In this document: piece by piece, positions 11,833-21,960 of the stretch | Layout: the number at the start of each line of letters is the position of its first letter | Numbering within the stretch: position 1 is the first letter of the stretch | Assembly: GCA_002110485.1 (NCBI GenBank) | Contig: MOWL01000030.1 | Span: forward strand, 62,001 to 126,000 | DNA: 64,000 nucleotides | Direction: 5' to 3' | From: Emergomyces orientalis | Lineage: Eukaryota > Ascomycota > Eurotiomycetes > Onygenales > Ajellomycetaceae | Position numbers and translations under genes: made by a program | The notes under the pieces: model-generated | The model's database searches: none | What the model saw: only the letters and a program-made list of their open reading frames with translations | Told to the model about the DNA's origin: nothing

Positions 11833-14800
11833 TTAAGCAGATCCCCCCGAACCAATCAAGCCAAGATTAGCCACAAAAGCATTGAATGCGGGCCTAGGCA
11901 GCGCCTTCGTAAAACCATCCGCCTTATTCTCCGTTGAGCTGACGTGCCGAAGAAGGAGCTCCTTTTTAGCCACTAGATCGCGTAATATATGGTAGCGGAC
12001 TTCAATATGCCTCGAGCGCTTAGTTAAAGACTCGCCGTTAGCTAGATCAATGGCACCTTTATTATCAATATGCAGATTATTGGAAAGAACATAGCCATCC
12101 GCATTCTCAAGCAGTCCCGCATCATGCAGCATATCTTTAAGCCAAATCAGCTCGCACGCAGCTTCGCTAGCAGCAATATACTCAGCTTCAGTTGTGGACT
12201 TCGCCGTAGAGATCTGCCGCTGCGAACGCCATGATACGGGAGCTCCATTGATCATTATAATATAGCCCGTAGTCGATTTATATTGGGGGTCTGCACCCGC
12301 CCAATCTGAATCCGCGTAGGCCATGGGAGCCAGCCCTTCGTCCCCTATATTCCTCTTATACAGAATGCCCGTAGTCCTAGTCTTCTTCATATAGCGGAGA
12401 ACATGCTTCAAAGCAGCCCAGCACTCCTTATTTGGGCGAGAATTGAATCGCGATAAATAATTTACCGCGAACATTATATCCGGTCTGGTGCTTGTAACCA
12501 GATATTGAAGAGACCCAAGCCCTTGACGATATCGCGTAGCCGTAAAATCATCATCAAGGCCCTTATCCTCATCCGGCGAGAACTGGAGCTTTGTGCCAGC
12601 ATTCATGGGGGTTGGTGCCGGATTGATTGCAGTCATGCCAAAATCATCAAGGATCTCATCAATATAGCGTGTTTGCGTGACCAGTAAATCACCATTACGG
12701 CCCGCAATTTCCATACCTAAGTATGGCTTATCATCGTCGATTCTTTTGGTGTCAAAACGCTTCGCAATCTCATCGAGAACCCAGTCAATATCATGCTCAT
12801 TGGGCCCCGTAACGCGGCAGTCATCAACGTGCAGCGTCAAATACACCTTACGGATGGGGTGATATAGGAATCCGCCGTCATACGGTGATATGCGGAAACC
12901 AATCGAAGTGAGATGCTCAGTGGCAAGAAAATACCACGTCCTCGCAGCTTGCTTCAGCCCATACAGGCTCTGGCGAACCAGGCCAACTAGATTGCCCCTG
13001 CCATGTTTTATGCCCGTCGGGAGCTGCATATAGATCATTTCTTCCTGTGGCAGCACGCCATTAAGGAATGCAGACACGTAATCAATTGCCTTCGATTTCC
13101 ATCCCCTAGCCGTAGAGATCGCGAATAGGCTTCTGGTTGTAGGACCAGAGACAACGGCAGCGTAAGACTTCGTATAATGGACTCCTCGCTGCTGAAGGAA
13201 TCCGCGAACCACCCATCGTGCGCGAAAGCGGATGGTTTCTCCCTTATTATTTAATTTGCGGTCATATACCCATTTACCCGTAAGAACATCCATATCCGGG
13301 GACCGCTCAGTAATAACATATGTTTTCTTTTGATTGAACATATCGACCTCCTTCCTCATTGCTTCGAGCCAATGATGCCAATCAGGGCTCCGTCGAGCCT
13401 CCGCTAAGGTCGTGGGACGGTCCGTAAGGGTACTAAGCACGGGCTCATCACCATTATCATTAGCATGCTCGTCAGACTCATTAAGGAGATCAACATCACT
13501 GTTTATAAGATAGGTAGGCTCAATGGCCTCCTCCAGATCCCCATTGACAAGCATCTTCATGATGTGCGGCCGCTCCCTTGCCAGGCGCCGCAGGAGACAG
13601 TGCTGCCATCCATCCGCAGGATTCAAAACATCGAGCTCATCCGGTATGTTATTTGGCTCATGAGGAGCCGGAAGAGCGGCATTAATGAATGACACGTCCT
13701 CCACGAGAGCTTCATCAAAAACCACATCTCGTGCTATCTCCAACCTGCGTGCATCAGGGTCCCATATGCGAACTTGATGAAGGCCCTGATAACCCACAAA
13801 GATCCATTCTTTCCCATCCGTTCTATCCGCAAGCTTATTAGTAACTCGCAGATCCTTCTTGTAGACCTTGCAGCCCCATCTATGCAGCCAATTCGCCGTG
13901 GGCTGCACCCCCATCCATGCTTCAAAGGGGGTCAGCGGAGACCCCTCCTTGCACCCGTAAAGCTTCGTAGAGGTGGGAGACATATTGATCAACATAACGG
14001 CAGCCTGCATGGCCTCACCCCATAGGTCCCTAGGCTGCCCGCTATCGAATAGCAAGCTCCTAGTTCTTTCGATTATTATGCGGTTCGCACGTTCCGCTGG
14101 ACCATTTGATTGTGGGGTATATGGCGTAGTCGTCTCATAGGCAATGCCTCGCTGTTTACAAAAAGCTTTTAATTCATCGCTCTTGAATTCTCCACCACCA
14201 TCCCAGTGCAAGGAGCCCACGCATCGCTGCGCAGTGGTCTCAATCATTGTTATAAAATCCCGTAGTTTCGCGGTTGCTTCACCCTTGGTGGCCATTAAAA
14301 TGGCCCACCGATATCTCGTGGCATCGTCCGTAATACTCATCCAATAATCAGCCCCCCCATACGTGGGAACGCCATCCTCATTGAATAAGGTACGCCCACC
14401 GCCCGCAAGATCAATAAATAATCGTGCAGCAGGCTTCACTTTTCTAATCATGGGCTCAAAAGCAGGACGAGCCATCTTAGCCTGCACGCAGGTTTTACAA
14501 AAAGGCAGAGCCTTGGAGCCTTTAATCCTCATCCCCATGCGCGGATCCGCGGCCATCTTCGCTATATCCATGTGGTTAAGATGACCCAGCTTCAAATGCC
14601 ATTGCAGCATCGTGAGCTCTACTGGTTTTATATTCATTGATGGCAGAGCCAATAGCGAGTCATCCACAGCATTTACGGGCCGAAAATCACCATTAGGCAT
14701 GGCGAATTGAATCAAATCTCGGATTTGCGGAGGCTTTTCAATGACATAGATATCTTTCTCATTCAAAACAGCAGTGAAGCTGACCATTCGATCGGGAGAG

Positions 14801-16425
14801 GTCATAATAATCGAGTGAGCTTCTCCATATGCCAATTGCTTGAACGTATAGCCCTTGCGGACTAATTTGCCAAAGCTCACGATATTTGCTTCTAATTCGG
14901 GGGCAAATCGCACACCTTCCAGGCACACATCCGCCCCATCAACCGCCAGTTCAACCGTACCAACGGCCGCAGCTGGAACAATGGTCCCATCCGCCATTTT
15001 CAATTTAACATTGGAGCTCATTGAATGGCATTTAACAAGCTCCTTGCGTGGTGTTGCGTGAGCGCCAGACCCCGAGTCCAGAACCCACTCATCCGCAATA
15101 TCATCATCACGGACGATTTCACGAGCATGGAACACCTTCTCAACCGTACTGTGTACAGGAGCAGAGCCGTCATCGGGGCTCTTGGAAGAATCCTCATTAT
15201 TGGCCTTCTTCTTATCCTTCTTGGTGCCACCACGCCTTTTTCCATTAGAATAACCTGACGGACGCTTCTCTGGGTGCTTTTTCCAACAGCTCTCCTCATT
15301 ATGGCCCACAATCCCGCAATGTGAGCATTTTGGCCTGCCTGATGCAGATGGAGCAGGGCTCTCACCCGCATCATCCATACTGCTCGCATTATTTACGGGC
15401 GCCTTTGTGTTCTTTGAAGAAGAGGAACTGCCGCCAGAGGGCAATCGAAGCAGAATATCACGGCATAGACCCACAAAATCATCCTCCAGGAGAGTATCTT
15501 CACCACTCTTTTCAATATCATCCATCCTATTTCGTATGAGATTGGCCCATCTACTGTGAATCCCCGCAAGCAATCGATCAAAGAAGACGGAATCCGGCAT
15601 ATAAAAATCTAATCGCTTATATTCAGTTCGTACGGCTAAGAGACGCTCAATAAACGCACGATCCGACCCGCAAGACTCAGCCGTCATACCCAGGAACTCA
15701 TTGAAAAGACGAAACCGGCGAACTACGCGGCGTTCAGCGAAGTTCTCCTCTACTATGGACCACAGCATATAGGCAGACAATTGATTCTCCTTCGGTATAG
15801 TAAAATGAGTTCTAGCCTGTGCGGAAATCGCTGACCACATATAATTACGCAGCCAGCTATTCCGCTCCCTCCAGAGCTTCGCAACGTCCTCACTGACCCC
15901 CTCAGGCGGGGCCAGCTCCTTATTTAACAAAATATCATCTGTTTCTGAATCCTTCGCCGCGAGAAGAACCTCATCCCTCCACATGGGATAGTTCATGGAG
16001 CCCAGCAGCAGAACTGGCTTTTCAAGAAGCTTAACTGTAAGTCGAAACTCCTTAATGGCCTTCAAATAAGCCGTCATATTGGCGCCTGCGAGCTCCCCCG
16101 CACCAGCACCAGCCTTAATCCGCGCTGTTTCATTCTCCAACCTCGCCCGGGTCTCAGCGCTCAAGGAGTCATCATGCTCAACCTGAGCCTCCTGGGTGGG
16201 TTCATCGCGATCTGAGCCCGTATCCGACATATCCGACATTGGATCTTCGAAATCAGCACTTGACTCCTCCGAAGGAGCTCTTGCGGGCAATTTACGGGCT
16301 GTAATGGGGGTTGGAAAGGGCTCGTTTTCAATATTCTCCGGCGTACGTTCCGCTCGCCTAGTCGGCTTATTTTCCCTCGTAAGATCAGGACTGTTGCCTG
16401 ACCGTAAGTTCACCATGAGAGGCAA
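11833..16425 (-). CDS. Copia-2a Gag-Pol polyprotein (1530 aa)
   Basis: A single uninterrupted frame starting M-P-L-M-V-N-L-R-S-G and ending in TAA. Domains in order: acidic N-terminal Gag; zinc knuckle C-S-H-C-x4-H-x4-C near residue 365; aspartic protease L-D-S-G-S-G-A near 460; integrase zinc site (H-x3-H, C-K-T-C) near 620; the D,D-35-E core (S-I-T-D-D-A-T, H-W-D-G-G-G-E-F, P-Q-S-N-G-P-A-E-R-A-N); reverse transcriptase with L-H-V-D-D in the catalytic position; and RNase H (D-S-D-W-A-G-A-D, then T-E-A-E-Y-I-A). All key residues are intact. There is no separate gag frame and no frameshift signal, so Gag and Pol would come from one polyprotein. It differs from copia-2b by a missing 15-bp repeat (I-A-R-L-E) and a few substitutions. 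Presumably still active. Confidence 0.95.
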   Translation of the reverse strand: MPLMVNLRSGNSPDLTRENKPTRRAERTPENIENEPFPTPITARKLPARAPSEESSADFEDPMSDMSDTGSDRDEPTQEAQVEHDDSLSAETRARLENETARIKAGAGAGELAGANMTAYLKAIKEFRLTVKLLEKPVLLLGSMNYPMWRDEVLLAAKDSETDDILLNKELAPPEGVSEDVAKLWRERNSWLRNYMWSAISAQARTHFTIPKENQLSAYMLWSIVEENFAERRVVRRFRLFNEFLGMTAESCGSDRAFIERLLAVRTEYKRLDFYMPDSVFFDRLLAGIHSRWANLIRNRMDDIEKSGEDTLLEDDFVGLCRDILLRLPSGGSSSSSKNTKAPVNNASSMDDAGESPAPSASGRPKCSHCGIVGHNEESCWKKHPEKRPSGYSNGKRRGGTKKDKKKANNEDSSKSPDDGSAPVHSTVEKVFHAREIVRDDDIADEWVLDSGSGAHATPRKELVKCHSMSSNVKLKMADGTIVPAAAVGTVELAVDGADVCLEGVRFAPELEANIVSFGKLVRKGYTFKQLAYGEAHSIIMTSPDRMVSFTAVLNEKDIYVIEKPPQIRDLIQFAMPNGDFRPVNAVDDSLLALPSMNIKPVELTMLQWHLKLGHLNHMDIAKMAADPRMGMRIKGSKALPFCKTCVQAKMARPAFEPMIRKVKPAARLFIDLAGGGRTLFNEDGVPTYGGADYWMSITDDATRYRWAILMATKGEATAKLRDFITMIETTAQRCVGSLHWDGGGEFKSDELKAFCKQRGIAYETTTPYTPQSNGPAERANRIIIERTRSLLFDSGQPRDLWGEAMQAAVMLINMSPTSTKLYGCKEGSPLTPFEAWMGVQPTANWLHRWGCKVYKKDLRVTNKLADRTDGKEWIFVGYQGLHQVRIWDPDARRLEIARDVVFDEALVEDVSFINAALPAPHEPNNIPDELDVLNPADGWQHCLLRRLARERPHIMKMLVNGDLEEAIEPTYLINSDVDLLNESDEHANDNGDEPVLSTLTDRPTTLAEARRSPDWHHWLEAMRKEVDMFNQKKTYVITERSPDMDVLTGKWVYDRKLNNKGETIRFRARWVVRGFLQQRGVHYTKSYAAVVSGPTTRSLFAISTARGWKSKAIDYVSAFLNGVLPQEEMIYMQLPTGIKHGRGNLVGLVRQSLYGLKQAARTWYFLATEHLTSIGFRISPYDGGFLYHPIRKVYLTLHVDDCRVTGPNEHDIDWVLDEIAKRFDTKRIDDDKPYLGMEIAGRNGDLLVTQTRYIDEILDDFGMTAINPAPTPMNAGTKLQFSPDEDKGLDDDFTATRYRQGLGSLQYLVTSTRPDIMFAVNYLSRFNSRPNKECWAALKHVLRYMKKTRTTGILYKRNIGDEGLAPMAYADSDWAGADPQYKSTTGYIIMINGAPVSWRSQRQISTAKSTTEAEYIAASEAACELIWLKDMLHDAGLLENADGYVLSNNLHIDNKGAIDLANGESLTKRSRHIEVRYHILRDLVAKKELLLRHVSSTENKADGFTKALPRPAFNAFVANLGLIGSGGSA

Positions 16426-16477
16426 GAACTAGCTGTATAAGAGAAATAGATAGCAGTAACGCAGCGTATTAAACAGA

Positions 16478-16490
16478 GGGCCTCATAACC
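16478..16490 (-). other. Copia-2a primer binding site
   Basis: The element strand reads GGTTATGAGGCCC directly after the 5' LTR. Allowing one extra G, it complements the anticodon-loop half of initiator tRNA-Met. Confidence 0.65.
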
Positions 16491-16592
16491 TCATAGAGTG
16501 CATCAAGCCTATCATATTGAACTACCTAACTAGCTAAAATATATATGTGTGTGTGGGGCATGTGACCCGGGTAGCCCTAGTATCACCTAACA
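16491..16592 (-). repeat. Copia-2a 5' LTR
   Basis: 102 bp, matching 11631-11732, followed by the GCAAC target duplication. Confidence 0.92.
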
Positions 16593-16601
16593 GCAACCTC
16601 C

Positions 16602-16703
16602 TCATAGAGTGCATCAAGCCTATCATATTGAACTACCTAACTAGCTAAAATATATATGTGTGTGTGGGGCATGTGACCCGGGTAGCCCTAGTATCACCTA
16701 ACA
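16602..16703 (-). repeat. Copia-2b 3' LTR
   Basis: 102 bp, same sequence as the copia-2a LTRs. The polypurine tract is the C7 run at 16704-16710 (+ strand). Confidence 0.92.
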
Positions 16704-16803
16704 CCCCCCCATGCTAGGGCGCCCCAGGAGCACGCACACAGGCCACGCCATAGGCATCAAAAATCAAAATAGCAGCTAAGTACAAAACTTTTAGTTAAAT
16801 CCA

Positions 16804-19800
16804 TTAAGCAGATCCCCCCGAACCAATCAAGCCAAGATTAGCCACAAAAGCATTGAATGCGGGCCTAGGCAGCGCCTTCGTAAAACCATCCGCCTTATTC
16901 TCCGTTGAGCTGACGTGCCGAATAAGGAGCTCCTTTTTAGCCACTAGATCGCGTAATATATGGTAGCGGACTTCAATATGCCTCGAGCGCTTAGTTAAAG
17001 ACTCGCCGTTAGCTAGATCAATGGCACCTTTATTATCAATATGCAGATTATTGGAAAGAACATAGCCATCCGCATTCTCAAGCAGTCCCGCATCATGCAG
17101 CATATCTTTAAGCCAAATCAGCTCGCACGCAGCTTCGCTAGCAGCAATATACTCAGCTTCAGTTGTGGACTTCGCCGTAGAGATCTGCCGCTGCGAACGC
17201 CATGATACGGGAGCTCCATTGATCATTATAATATAGCCCGTAGTCGATTTATATTGGGGGTCTGCACCCGCCCAATCTGAATCCGCGTAGGCCATGGGAG
17301 CCAGCCCTTCGTCCCCTATATTCCTCTTATACAGAATGCCCGTAGTCCTAGTCTTCTTCATATAGCGGAGAACATGCTTCAAAGCAGCCCAGCACTCCTT
17401 ATTTGGGCGAGAATTGAATCGCGATAAATAATTTACCGCGAACATTATATCCGGTCTGGTGCTTGTAACCAGATATTGAAGAGACCCAAGCCCTTGACGA
17501 TATCGCGTAGCCGTAAAATCATCATCAAGGCCCTTATCCTCATCCGGCGAGAACTGGAGCTTTGTGCCAGCATTCATGGGGGTTGGTGCCGGATTGATTG
17601 CAGTCATGCCAAAATCATCAAGGATCTCATCAATATAGCGTGTTTGCGTGACCAGTAAATCACCATTACGGCCCGCAATTTCCATACCTAAGTATGGCTT
17701 ATCATCGTCGATTCTTTTGGTGTCAAAACGCTTCGCAATCTCATCGAGAACCCAGTCAATATCATGCTCATTGGGCCCCGTAACGCGGCAGTCATCAACG
17801 TGCAGCGTCAAATACACCTTACGGATGGGGTGATATAGGAATCCGCCGTCATACGGTGATATGCGGAAACCAATCGAAGTGAGATGCTCAGTGGCAAGAA
17901 AATACCACGTCCTCGCAGCTTGCTTCAGCCCATACAGGCTCTGGCGAACCAGGCCAACTAGATTGCCCCTGCCATGTTTTATGCCCGTCGGGAGCTGCAT
18001 ATAGATCATTTCTTCCTGTGGCAGCACGCCATTAAGGAATGCAGACACGTAATCAATTGCCTTCGATTTCCATCCCCTAGCCGTAGAGATCGCGAATAGG
18101 CTTCTGGTTGTAGGACCAGAGACAACGGCAGCGTAAGACTTCGTATAATGGACTCCTCGCTGCTGAAGGAATCCGCGAACCACCCATCGTGCGCGAAAGC
18201 GGATGGTTTCTCCCTTATTATTTAATTTGCGGTCATATACCCATTTACCCGTAAGAACATCCATATCCGGGGACCGCTCAGTAATAACATATGTTTTCTT
18301 TTGATTGAACATATCGACCTCCTTCCTCATTGCTTCGAGCCAATGATGCCAATCAGGGCTCCGTCGAGCCTCCGCTAAGGTCGTGGGACGGTCCGTAAGG
18401 GTACTAAGCACGGGCTCATCACCATTATCATTAGCATGCTCGTCAGACTCATTAAGGAGATCAACATCACTGTTTATAAGATAGGTAGGCTCAATGGCCT
18501 CCTCCAGATCCCCATTGACAAGCATCTTCATGATGTGCGGCCGCTCCCTTGCCAGGCGCCGCAGGAGACAGTGCTGCCATCCATCCGCAGGATTCAAAAC
18601 ATCGAGCTCATCCGGTATGTTATTTGGCTCATGAGGAGCCGGAAGAGCGGCATTAATGAATGACACGTCCTCCACGAGAGCTTCATCAAAAACCACATCT
18701 CGTGCTATCTCCAACCTGCGTGCATCAGGGTCCCATATGCGAACTTGATGAAGGCCCTGATAACCCACAAAGATCCATTCTTTCCCATCCGTTCTATCCG
18801 CAAGCTTATTAGTAACTCGCAGATCCTTCTTGTAGACCTTGCAGCCCCATCTATGCAGCCAATTCGCCGTGGGCTGCACCCCCATCCATGCTTCAAAGGG
18901 GGTCAGCGGAGACCCCTCCTTGCACCCGTAAAGCTTCGTAGAGGTGGGAGACATATTGATCAACATAACGGCAGCCTGCATGGCCTCACCCCATAGGTCC
19001 CTAGGCTGCCCGCTATCGAATAGCAAGCTCCTAGTTCTTTCGATTATTATGCGGTTCGCACGTTCCGCTGGACCATTTGATTGTGGGGTATATGGCGTAG
19101 TCGTCTCATAGGCAATGCCTCGCTGTTTACAAAAAGCTTTTAATTCATCGCTCTTGAATTCTCCACCACCATCCCAGTGCAAGGAGCCCACGCATCGCTG
19201 CGCAGTGGTCTCAATCATTGTTATAAAATCCCGTAGTTTCGCGGTTGCTTCACCCTTGGTGGCCATTAAAATGGCCCACCGATATCTCGTGGCATCGTCC
19301 GTAATACTCATCCAATAATCAGCCCCCCCATACGTGGGAACGCCATCCTCATTGAATAAGGTACGCCCACCGCCCGCAAGATCAATAAATAATCGTGCAG
19401 CAGGCTTCACTTTTCTAATCATGGGCTCAAAAGCAGGACGAGCCATCTTAGCCTGCACGCAGGTTTTACAAAAAGGCAGAGCCTTGGAGCCTTTAATCCT
19501 CATCCCCATGCGCGGATCCGCGGCCATCTTCGCTATATCCATGTGGTTAAGATGACCCAGCTTCAAATGCCATTGCAGCATCGTGAGCTCTACTGGTTTT
19601 ATATTCATTGATGGCAGAGCCAATAGCGAGTCATCCACAGCATTTACGGGCCGAAAATCACCATTAGGCATGGCGAATTGAATCAAATCTCGGATTTGCG
19701 GAGGCTTTTCAATGACATAGATATCTTTCTCATTCAAAACAGCAGTGAAGCTGACCATTCGATCGGGAGAGGTCATAATAATCGAGTGAGCTTCTCCATA

Positions 19801-21411
19801 TGCCAATTGCTTGAACGTATAGCCCTTGCGGACTAATTTGCCAAAGCTCACGATATTTGCTTCTAATTCGGGGGCAAATCGCACACCTTCCAGGCACACA
19901 TCCGCCCCATCAACCGCCAGTTCAACCGTACCAACGGCCGCAGCTGGAACAATGGTCCCATCCGCCATTTTCAATTTAACATTGGAGCTCATTGAATGGC
20001 ATTTAACAAGCTCCTTGCGTGGTGTTGCGTGAGCGCCAGACCCCGAGTCCAGAACCCACTCATCCGCAATATCATCATCACGGACGATTTCACGAGCATG
20101 GAACACCTTCTCAACCGTACTGTGTACAGGAGCAGAGCCGTCATCGGGGCTCTTGAAAGAATCCTCATTATTGGCCTTCTTCTTATCCTTCTTGGTGCCA
20201 CCACGCCTTTTTTCATTAGAATAACCTGATGGACGCTTCTCTGGGTGCTTTTTCCAACAGCTCTCCTCATTATGGCCCACAATCCCGCAATGTGAGCATT
20301 TTGGCCTGCCTGATGCAGATGGAGCAGGGCTCTCACCCGCATCATCCATACTGCTCGCATTATTTACGGGCGCCTTTGTGTTCTTTGAAGAAGAGGAACT
20401 GCCGCCAGAGGGCAATCGAAGCAGAATATCACGGCATAGACCCACAAAATCATCCTCCAGGAGAGTATCTTCACCACTCTTTTCAATATCATCCATCCTA
20501 TTTCGTATGAGATTGGCCCATCTACTGTGAATCCCCGCAAGCAATCGATCAAAGAAGACGGAATCCGGCATATAAAAATCTAATCGCTTATATTCAGTTC
20601 GTACGGCTAAGAGACGCTCAATAAACGCACGATCCGACCCGCAAGACTCAGCCGTCATACCCAGGAACTCATTGAAAAGACGAAACCGGCGAACTACGCG
20701 GCGTTCAGCGAAGTTCTCCTCTACTATGGACCACAGCATATAGGCAGACAATTGATTCTCCTTCGGTATAGTAAAATGAGTTCTAGCCTGTGCGGAAATC
20801 GCTGACCACATATAATTACGCAGCCAGCTATTCCGCTCCCTCCAGAGCTTCGCAACGTCCTCACTGACCCCCTCAGGCGGGGCCAGCTCCTTATTTAACA
20901 AAATATCATCTGTTTCTGAATCCTTCGCCGCGAGAAGAACCTCATCCCTCCACATGGGATAGTTCATGGAGCCCAGCAGCAGAACTGGCTTTTCAAGAAG
21001 CTTAACTGTAAGTCGAAACTCCTTAATGGCCTTCAAATAAGCCGTCATATTGGCGCCTGCGAGCTCCCCCGCACCAGCACCAGCCTTAATCCGCGCTGTT
21101 TCATTCTCCAACCTCGCAATCTCCAACCTCGCCCGGGTCTCAGCGCTCAAGGAGTCATCATGCTCAACCTGAGCCTCCTGGGTGGGTTCATCGCGATCTG
21201 AGCCCGTATCCGACATATCCGACATTGGATCTTCGAAATCAGCACTTGACTCCTCCGAAGGAGCTCTTGCGGGCAATTTACGGGCTGTAATGGGGGTTGG
21301 AAAGGGCTCGTTTTCAATATTCTCCGGCGTACGTTCCGCTCGCCTAGTCGGCTTATTTTCCCTCGTAAGATCAGGACTGTTGCCTGACCGTAAGTTCACC
21401 ATGAGAGGCAA
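16804..21411 (-). CDS. Copia-2b Gag-Pol polyprotein (1535 aa)
   Basis: An intact single frame with the same domain order and catalytic residues as copia-2a: zinc knuckle, D-S-G protease, integrase, V-D-D reverse transcriptase and RNase H. It carries one extra I-A-R-L-E repeat after residue about 95, where the DNA has two tandem copies of a 15-bp unit. It also differs at single residues, such as S-N-E-K for S-N-G-K after the zinc knuckle. The N-terminal M-V-N-L-R-S-G is shared with copia-1, showing common ancestry despite unrelated LTRs. Confidence 0.95.
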   Translation of the reverse strand: MPLMVNLRSGNSPDLTRENKPTRRAERTPENIENEPFPTPITARKLPARAPSEESSADFEDPMSDMSDTGSDRDEPTQEAQVEHDDSLSAETRARLEIARLENETARIKAGAGAGELAGANMTAYLKAIKEFRLTVKLLEKPVLLLGSMNYPMWRDEVLLAAKDSETDDILLNKELAPPEGVSEDVAKLWRERNSWLRNYMWSAISAQARTHFTIPKENQLSAYMLWSIVEENFAERRVVRRFRLFNEFLGMTAESCGSDRAFIERLLAVRTEYKRLDFYMPDSVFFDRLLAGIHSRWANLIRNRMDDIEKSGEDTLLEDDFVGLCRDILLRLPSGGSSSSSKNTKAPVNNASSMDDAGESPAPSASGRPKCSHCGIVGHNEESCWKKHPEKRPSGYSNEKRRGGTKKDKKKANNEDSFKSPDDGSAPVHSTVEKVFHAREIVRDDDIADEWVLDSGSGAHATPRKELVKCHSMSSNVKLKMADGTIVPAAAVGTVELAVDGADVCLEGVRFAPELEANIVSFGKLVRKGYTFKQLAYGEAHSIIMTSPDRMVSFTAVLNEKDIYVIEKPPQIRDLIQFAMPNGDFRPVNAVDDSLLALPSMNIKPVELTMLQWHLKLGHLNHMDIAKMAADPRMGMRIKGSKALPFCKTCVQAKMARPAFEPMIRKVKPAARLFIDLAGGGRTLFNEDGVPTYGGADYWMSITDDATRYRWAILMATKGEATAKLRDFITMIETTAQRCVGSLHWDGGGEFKSDELKAFCKQRGIAYETTTPYTPQSNGPAERANRIIIERTRSLLFDSGQPRDLWGEAMQAAVMLINMSPTSTKLYGCKEGSPLTPFEAWMGVQPTANWLHRWGCKVYKKDLRVTNKLADRTDGKEWIFVGYQGLHQVRIWDPDARRLEIARDVVFDEALVEDVSFINAALPAPHEPNNIPDELDVLNPADGWQHCLLRRLARERPHIMKMLVNGDLEEAIEPTYLINSDVDLLNESDEHANDNGDEPVLSTLTDRPTTLAEARRSPDWHHWLEAMRKEVDMFNQKKTYVITERSPDMDVLTGKWVYDRKLNNKGETIRFRARWVVRGFLQQRGVHYTKSYAAVVSGPTTRSLFAISTARGWKSKAIDYVSAFLNGVLPQEEMIYMQLPTGIKHGRGNLVGLVRQSLYGLKQAARTWYFLATEHLTSIGFRISPYDGGFLYHPIRKVYLTLHVDDCRVTGPNEHDIDWVLDEIAKRFDTKRIDDDKPYLGMEIAGRNGDLLVTQTRYIDEILDDFGMTAINPAPTPMNAGTKLQFSPDEDKGLDDDFTATRYRQGLGSLQYLVTSTRPDIMFAVNYLSRFNSRPNKECWAALKHVLRYMKKTRTTGILYKRNIGDEGLAPMAYADSDWAGADPQYKSTTGYIIMINGAPVSWRSQRQISTAKSTTEAEYIAASEAACELIWLKDMLHDAGLLENADGYVLSNNLHIDNKGAIDLANGESLTKRSRHIEVRYHILRDLVAKKELLIRHVSSTENKADGFTKALPRPAFNAFVANLGLIGSGGSA

Positions 21412-21463
21412 GAACTAGCTGTATAAGAGAAATAGATAGCAGTAACGCAGCGTATTAAACAGA

Positions 21464-21476
21464 GGGCCTCATAACC
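21464..21476 (-). other. Copia-2b primer binding site
   Basis: Same GGTTATGAGGCCC element-strand sequence next to the 5' LTR as in copia-2a. Confidence 0.65.
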
Positions 21477-21578
21477 TCATAGAGTGCATCAAGCCTATCA
21501 TATTGAACTACCTAACTAGCTAAAATATATATGTGTGTGTGGGGCATGTGACCCGGGTAGCCCTAGTATCACCTAACA
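21477..21578 (-). repeat. Copia-2b 5' LTR
   Basis: 102 bp, same as 16602-16703, followed by CCTCC and the AACA remnant of the copia-1 LTR. Confidence 0.92.
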
Positions 21579-21680
21579 CCTCCAACACCCTTTTCAATCA
21601 GGTGATCATGTTCAAGAGATCACATGAGATCACATGCACATATGTATATTCAATTATATGCACAGCTCTTCTCATGGAAC

Positions 21681-21886
21681 TGTCAGGGGTTGAACCCCTA
21701 TATGGTTATATGGACTCAGGCTAGCCGGCTCCCGCGCTAGTGGCTAGCCCTCGCTTGCAATCTGTGCGCACTTTTCTACACACTCTTTGCACTTCTTTCT
21801 TTTCTTTCTCTTTTCTTCCTTAAGCTTTCCTTCTTGTATATTAGGCACAATATAGCTCTTTCATACCTAATTGCTCGCCCCTTACA
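21681..21886 (+). mobile_element. Solo LTR of a P-family gypsy element
   Basis: 206 bp beginning TGTCAGGGGTTGAAC and ending CGCCCCTTACA, clearly related to the P LTRs at 56191 and 61536. It is flanked by a perfect 5-bp duplication GGAAC (21676-21680 and 21887-21891). No internal sequence remains, as after LTR-LTR recombination. Confidence 0.9.
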
Positions 21887-21960
21887 GGAACAGACTGTTA
21901 CAACAATTCTCTCTTTTTTTGCAGCTAGCTCTGTAGCCGCTCAGCAATCACCAAGATATC

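Larger units (their letters stand above)
11631..16592 (-). mobile_element. Copia-2a, complete LTR retrotransposon
   Basis: A 4962-bp minus-strand element with 102-bp LTRs at 11631-11732 and 16491-16592 that I read as identical. The target duplication GCAAC lies at 11626-11630 and 16593-16597. One long gag-pol frame, a primer site and a G7 polypurine tract are all present. Its target is the 5' LTR of copia-1. Identical LTRs and an open frame indicate a very recent insertion. Confidence 0.95.
16602..21578 (-). mobile_element. Copia-2b, complete LTR retrotransposon
   Basis: A 4977-bp minus-strand element with 102-bp LTRs at 16602-16703 and 21477-21578. The target duplication CCTCC lies at 16597-16601 and 21579-21583. 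It is nearly identical to copia-2a and in the same orientation, with only CTCC (16598-16601) between the 2a duplication and its own LTR. Separate target duplications show two independent insertions, not a tandem duplication. Confidence 0.95.
6625..21587 (-). mobile_element. Copia-1 LTR retrotransposon (split by copia-2a and copia-2b)
   Basis: A minus-strand Ty1/copia element whose own sequence is 6625-11630, then CTCC at 16598-16601, then AACA at 21584-21587. The target duplication CCCTT lies at 6620-6624 and 21588-21592. Both LTRs are 102 bp (element-strand TGTTGGAG...CTCCAATA) and are identical across the 94 bp that can be compared directly. Element order is 5' LTR, primer site, gag-pol, G-tract, 3' LTR. 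The gag-pol carries an RT deletion and a mutated protease site, so this copy cannot move by itself. Confidence 0.9.

Noticed and set aside
11631..21578. Segmental tandem duplication of copia-2
   Set aside because: The two copies have different, perfect 5-bp target duplications and differ by a 15-bp indel, so they are separate insertions.
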